From UBA1206 sp050953105 (lineage in GTDB: Bacteria; Bacillota; Clostridia; Oscillospirales; CAG-382), in NCBI GenBank assembly GCA_050953105.1, contig JBMNMA010000001.1, forward strand, positions 248,001 to 312,000: a DNA stretch of 64,000 bases, in the 5' to 3' direction. Every line of letters begins with the position of its first letter. Within the stretch, counting starts at the first letter, position 1. The position numbers and the translations under genes are program-made. Under the pieces are notes generated by a model. That model worked only from the letters and a program-made list of their open reading frames with translations. It had not been told where the DNA came from and did no database searches. Positions 61,451-64,000 of this stretch are shown here, one piece after another.

Positions 61451-61540
61451 TGTGTTAGGGCACAGGTTTTAATAAAACTGACTTTTTTTGATATAGGGGT
61501 TAGTTAAAAGAGCTCTCGGACGAATAATGAATAAATTATA

Positions 61541-62599
61541 TTATTTTTTTAGCTTTCTTAATCTATCGATAACTGCATTGTATCTCTGGCTTTCCCGTAT
61601 CTGGTCAAATCGTTTGTTTTCCATCATTTTCTCAATATAGGAAGCGGCAACCGAACCTTCGCTGCTTCTACCAACCATAAAATACTCGTAATGAATTCGG
61701 TTAACAAGAGGCGAGGTATGGTCTATGCTTTTAAAGTTCTCATACATCTCAAACCAATCTGTCATTTCTTCAAGCTCCGAGAGCGCTCGGTCATTTTCAC
61801 CCAACTCCGCTAAAGCCAAAGCCATTCCGTAGCAAAGCCGCCCGAGGCGCTCCGACCAAAAACCGAAATCCCCGTCACTGAACACCATATGATACATATC
61901 ATAAAGTATTTTTCTCATCTGATAGCGTTGCTCTGCTGTATAGCCGGATTCCTTACACTGTATCAGATACTCCAGCTTCTGACCGAATTCATCACATATA
62001 CGCCAGAAGTACCACTGACAGTGTTCAACAAGCTCGTTTCCCTTCAAAACATGAACAAGCAAATCCTCATTATCGGGAACCATTCTTGCGTATTCAACTG
62101 CTTTTTCATTATCACCTATGGCGTTGTATGTGAAACAAAGGGATTGAATAGCACCATATCTGTAATCGTTGTTTGCGCTGGTAAGAAGCTTATTTGCGAT
62201 TTTTATTATTTCTGAACTGTTATCAATCCGGTTGACATTTAGCAAGGCATACATGAGCTGGTACAATACCGTTTCATCGTTCGGGAATTCTTTTTCCATC
62301 CTGCGGCATAGCGCCAGCCTATCATCACTTTTACCCTTGTTGAGCAGTTCGTGACACTGCTTCTCAAACATGTCAATTTTTTCAAGTCTCTTGATTTCAT
62401 CGCATCCAAGAAGCGTATCAACTGTAACATCATAATAGGACGCAATACCCGGCAGCATGGTTATATCGGGAAGTCCTTCTCCACGCTCCCATTTTGAGAT
62501 CGCCTGCACGGATATTCCGAGGTGATTGGCAATGTCCTCCTGCGTATTGCCACGGTCACGGCGAAGCTCCTTAAGCTTTTCAGCTATTCTGAGTTCCAT
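61541..62599 (-). CDS. XRE family regulator with helical repeat domain
   Basis: A 352-residue protein. The N-terminal helix-turn-helix (RRDRGNTQEDIANHLGISVQ, AISKWERGEGLPD) is a typical XRE domain, residues about 1-65. The rest is helical and TPR-like, with ESGYTAEQRYQMRKILYDMYH and repeated NDRALSELEEM-type helices, and could bind a peptide or protein partner. AGGAGGATAATC precedes the ATG. The gene has a consensus promoter and a perfect palindrome at the start of its transcript, suggesting autorepression. It is isolated, with no partner gene nearby. Confidence 0.86.
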   Translation of the reverse strand: MELRIAEKLKELRRDRGNTQEDIANHLGISVQAISKWERGEGLPDITMLPGIASYYDVTVDTLLGCDEIKRLEKIDMFEKQCHELLNKGKSDDRLALCRRMEKEFPNDETVLYQLMYALLNVNRIDNSSEIIKIANKLLTSANNDYRYGAIQSLCFTYNAIGDNEKAVEYARMVPDNEDLLVHVLKGNELVEHCQWYFWRICDEFGQKLEYLIQCKESGYTAEQRYQMRKILYDMYHMVFSDGDFGFWSERLGRLCYGMALALAELGENDRALSELEEMTDWFEMYENFKSIDHTSPLVNRIHYEYFMVGRSSEGSVAASYIEKMMENKRFDQIRESQRYNAVIDRLRKLKK

Positions 62600-62622
62600 T
62601 TGATTATCCTCCTAAGTAAAGT

Positions 62623-62636
62623 AACAAGCGCTTGTT
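62623..62636 (-). promoter_or_regulatory. Palindromic operator candidate for the XRE regulator
   Basis: AACAAGCGCTTGTT is a perfect 14-bp palindrome just after the expected transcription start and 24 bp before the start codon of the XRE gene. The position is ideal for autorepression. Confidence 0.65.
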
Positions 62637-62644
62637 CTGCTGTT

Positions 62645-62673
62645 ATTATAAGGTAATTAATACAGATTTACAA
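62645..62673 (-). promoter_or_regulatory. SigA-type promoter of the XRE regulator
   Basis: Minus strand TTGTAA (62673-62668), 17-bp spacer, TATAAT (62650-62645). Confidence 0.75.
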
Positions 62674-62802
62674 GAACCGCAACGTGGATATACGGTTGAT
62701 ATTTTCAACGATGCGTTTATCTAATGGTGCTATTAAGCCAATATATCAAGACTTTTTAAAAATAAAGACGATTATTTTATTATCAAAATAACCGTCCTAA
62801 TA

Positions 62803-62836
62803 TGGTCGGAGTGACTGGACTCGAGACTAACACCCC
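62803..62836 (-). pseudogene. Truncated tRNA-Pro copy (34 nt)
   Basis: On the minus strand this reads GGGGTGTTAGTC then TCGAGTCCAGTCACTCCGAC and CA. The 3' 22 nt repeat the T-loop, acceptor and CCA end of the tRNA-Pro gene at 62997-63072 with one change (A for T). The first 8 nt repeat its 5' acceptor GGGGTGTT. The D arm, anticodon arm and most of the T arm are missing. It looks like a second tRNA-Pro gene that lost its middle, or a rearranged integration scar. Confidence 0.65.
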
Positions 62837-62904
62837 AAAAAACCTCTGGGTTTTTCGGGGACCCCGTTTTTACCCCACAAAACTTTCAGTTTTGCGGGGA
62901 CCCC
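62833..62904. repeat. Two tandem GC-capped hairpins
   Basis: CCCC-AAAAAACC/GGTTTTT-CGGGG (62833-62860) and CCCC-A-CAAAAC/GTTTTG-C-GGGG (62873-62899), each followed by ACCCC, so GGGGACCCC occurs twice. From memory such units are common intergenic repeats in Oscillospiraceae. The rest of 62600-62996 holds only the promoter, operator, tRNA remnant and tRNA terminator. Confidence 0.65.
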
Positions 62905-62973
62905 ATTATCGGCAGGTTTTTCGTCTCTGTCACTTTTTTATGTTCTGATTTCCCGTAATAAAACTATAATAAA

Positions 62974-62996
62974 ACAGTCTGTTATACACAGACTGT
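62974..62996 (-). terminator. Terminator of tRNA-Pro
   Basis: ACAGTCTGT (62974-62982) pairs with ACAGACTGT (62988-62996) around 5 nt, directly abutting the CCA end of the tRNA, followed on the minus strand by TTTATTATAGTTTTATT. Confidence 0.82.
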
Positions 62997-63072
62997 TGGT
63001 CGGAGTGACAGGACTCGAACCTGCGGCCTCTTGGTCCCAAACCAAGCGCGCTACCAGTTGCGCAACACCCCG
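62997..63072 (-). tRNA. tRNA-Pro (anticodon TGG)
   Basis: The minus strand folds into a full cloverleaf: acceptor CGGGGTG/CACTCCG, D arm GCGCAACTGGTAGCGC, anticodon arm CTTGG-TTTGGGA-CCAAG with TGG as anticodon, and T arm GCAGG-TTCGAGT-CCTGT. Discriminator A (63000) and an encoded CCA (62999-62997) are present. It reads proline codons, likely all CCN by wobble. Confidence 0.97.
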
Positions 63073-63074
63073 TT

Positions 63075-63176
63075 ATGTAAAATCCCCTTGAAACTAAATT
63101 GCTCATTTCAAGGGGGCTTTGTATTTTCTTTTTGCGGTTTTATCCTTTTCCGCCTGTGGCGGAAGGGATTTTACAT
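63075..63176. repeat. 102-bp element with 12-bp inverted termini (MITE-like)
   Basis: ATGTAAAATCCC (63075-63086) and GGGATTTTACAT (63165-63176) are perfect inverted repeats at the edges. Inside, CCCCTTGAAA (63084-63093)/TTTCAAGGGG (63106-63115) and TTCCGCC/GGCGGAA (about 63148-63164) form two more hairpins. The element fills the gap between tRNA-Pro and the methyltransferase pseudogene. No target duplication is obvious. It could also serve as the terminator of the methyltransferase gene. Confidence 0.5.
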
Positions 63177-63192
63177 TTACCCCCGGTTTTGC

Positions 63193-64000
63193 TTACGGCT
63201 TTCTTGCCAATTGAAGGTCTATGGTGTCATAAACGGTTATGAAACCGCCGTGGCTTTTGATTGCCTGCTTTATTTTTGAAAAGAATTCCCGTCTTATCCC
63301 CTCTTCAAGGGCAATATGGTCGGAATAAGTGCCAAGAAGGGCAACATATTCGTCAGAGGTGAAGGCTCTTTCTCTTTAAAACAGGAAATACCGTATATCC
63401 TCGAAGCCGTATTTTAAAGCGACTTTGGCCCTCTGTCTTGCGTTTTCTATGCCATATTCGTCGGGAGGGGCGGTGTAATTCATATATGTCGCATAAAGCG
63501 ACTGAATATCTTCAAATAGCTTTGGCCTTGACCGGTCATAAGACGGATGGTTTGCAAATCTGGCAAAGGCACCGCCGTGCTTTAACATGGCAAACACCTT
63601 TGTGTAGCCGATTTCCTCGGGTATCCAATGGAATGCCGAGGCAGAATAAACCAAATCGCAGGTGTCTTGCGAAAATTCAATATCCTCAAACCGGCCGGTT
63701 ACTACCGAAAAGGAAGGGTATTCTTTAAACTTTTCCCGGCAGATGGCCGAAAACCTTTCACCCATTTCAACAGCGGTAACGGTGCATCCGGCCTTAAGCA
63801 CAGGCTCAGTTGCCTGCCCGCCGCCTATGCCTACCTCCACCGCAAAGCAAGATTTGGCCGAAGGAACATAATCGAAAATCGCTTTATACAAATCATCTGG
63901 ATATCCGGGGCGGAGCTTTTCATACTCGCTTGCCACGGTATCAAAGGTCCATTCCAATCCCTTTATTACCGGTATGGAATACTCCTTGTTTTGAAAAATA
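63193..64000 (-). pseudogene. SAM-dependent methyltransferase gene with internal stop (also cut by window edge)
   Basis: The frame runs in from the window end as YSIPVIKGLEWTFDTVASEY, then EKLRPGYPDDLYKAIFDY, the glycine-rich SAM loop VEVGIGGGQATEPVL and FEDIEFSQDTCDLVYSASAFHW, a class I methyltransferase. It hits TAA at 63378-63376 after RYFLF, but the same frame then continues RERAFTSDEYVALLGTYSDH and on to a natural stop at 63195-63193. The tail matches the expected C-terminal part of this family, so one base change probably broke the gene (or a sequencing error is present). The true start is outside the window. Confidence 0.78.

Noticed and set aside
62803..63072. attL/attR pair of an integrated element at tRNA-Pro
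   Set aside because: The two tRNA-like copies are only 160 bp apart, no integrase is present and the short copy also has the 5' acceptor, so a simple att pair is not supported.
63031..63279. An 82-codon plus-strand frame
   Set aside because: It runs through the tRNA-Pro gene, the inverted-repeat element and the methyltransferase remnant, so it cannot be a real gene.

Overview
The window looks like chromosomal DNA of an anaerobic, endospore-forming Firmicute of the class Clostridia, probably Oscillospiraceae-like. The evidence is an IspH-ribosomal S1 fusion, SpoIVB, HPr kinase, a PerR-rubrerythrin pair, a DUF1292 gene and strong TTGACA/TATAAT promoters with 16-17 bp spacers. No ribosomal RNA or CRISPR array was seen. 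The only full tRNA is tRNA-Pro(TGG).

Layout. 1-3.7 kb: end of cmk, then udp, plsC and ispH-S1 in one tight operon. 3.7-4.4 kb: a 6S-like RNA candidate and a DUF1292 gene on the minus strand. 4.5-12 kb: a cell-wall remodelling block (PucR/CdaR-type regulator, ftsE, ftsX, M23 coiled-coil hydrolase, S41 protease) followed by greA and lysS. 12-16 kb: two surface proteins, one an unrecognised protein with an internal duplication and one a leucine-rich-repeat protein. 16-18.2 kb: SGNH hydrolase, GNAT and asd. 18.2-21 kb, minus strand: two very small genes (one SpoVM-like), a DUF4434 lipoprotein, an orphan fumarase beta subunit and a DivIVA-like protein. 21-27 kb: alanine/glycine symporter, Ca2+-type P-ATPase, CE2-like esterase and RluA-type pseudouridine synthase.

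27-34 kb, minus strand: one operon DUF2812-hprK-glucokinase-lon-engB, preceded by a WYL regulator. 34-38 kb: a Cys-rich membrane protein, a DUF4397 protein, tex, and a decayed lipoprotein gene. 38.7-43.3 kb: pyrG with a structured leader, alaA and purB. 43.3-44.7 kb: a complete ISL3-family insertion sequence with an exact 8-bp target duplication, inserted in the start codon of an amino-acid racemase gene. 45-57.5 kb: MATE transporter, ftsK, uppP, an orphan solute-binding lipoprotein, spoIVB, ygiQ, perR, rubrerythrin and a zinc-ribbon membrane protein.

57.5-64 kb is accessory-like: a gene-poor stretch with a nested inverted repeat, a large STAND ATPase/SARP-type activator, an XRE regulator with a palindromic operator candidate, a truncated tRNA copy, tandem GC hairpins, tRNA-Pro, a 102-bp element with inverted termini, and a methyltransferase gene broken by an in-frame TAA.

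I found no convincing new multi-gene defence or biosynthetic system. The most unusual items are the duplicated membrane protein beside the LRR protein, the unannotated micro-genes at 18.2-18.45 kb, the IS insertion at the racemase start, the pyrG leader, and the tRNA remnant/repeat cluster at 62.8-63.2 kb.
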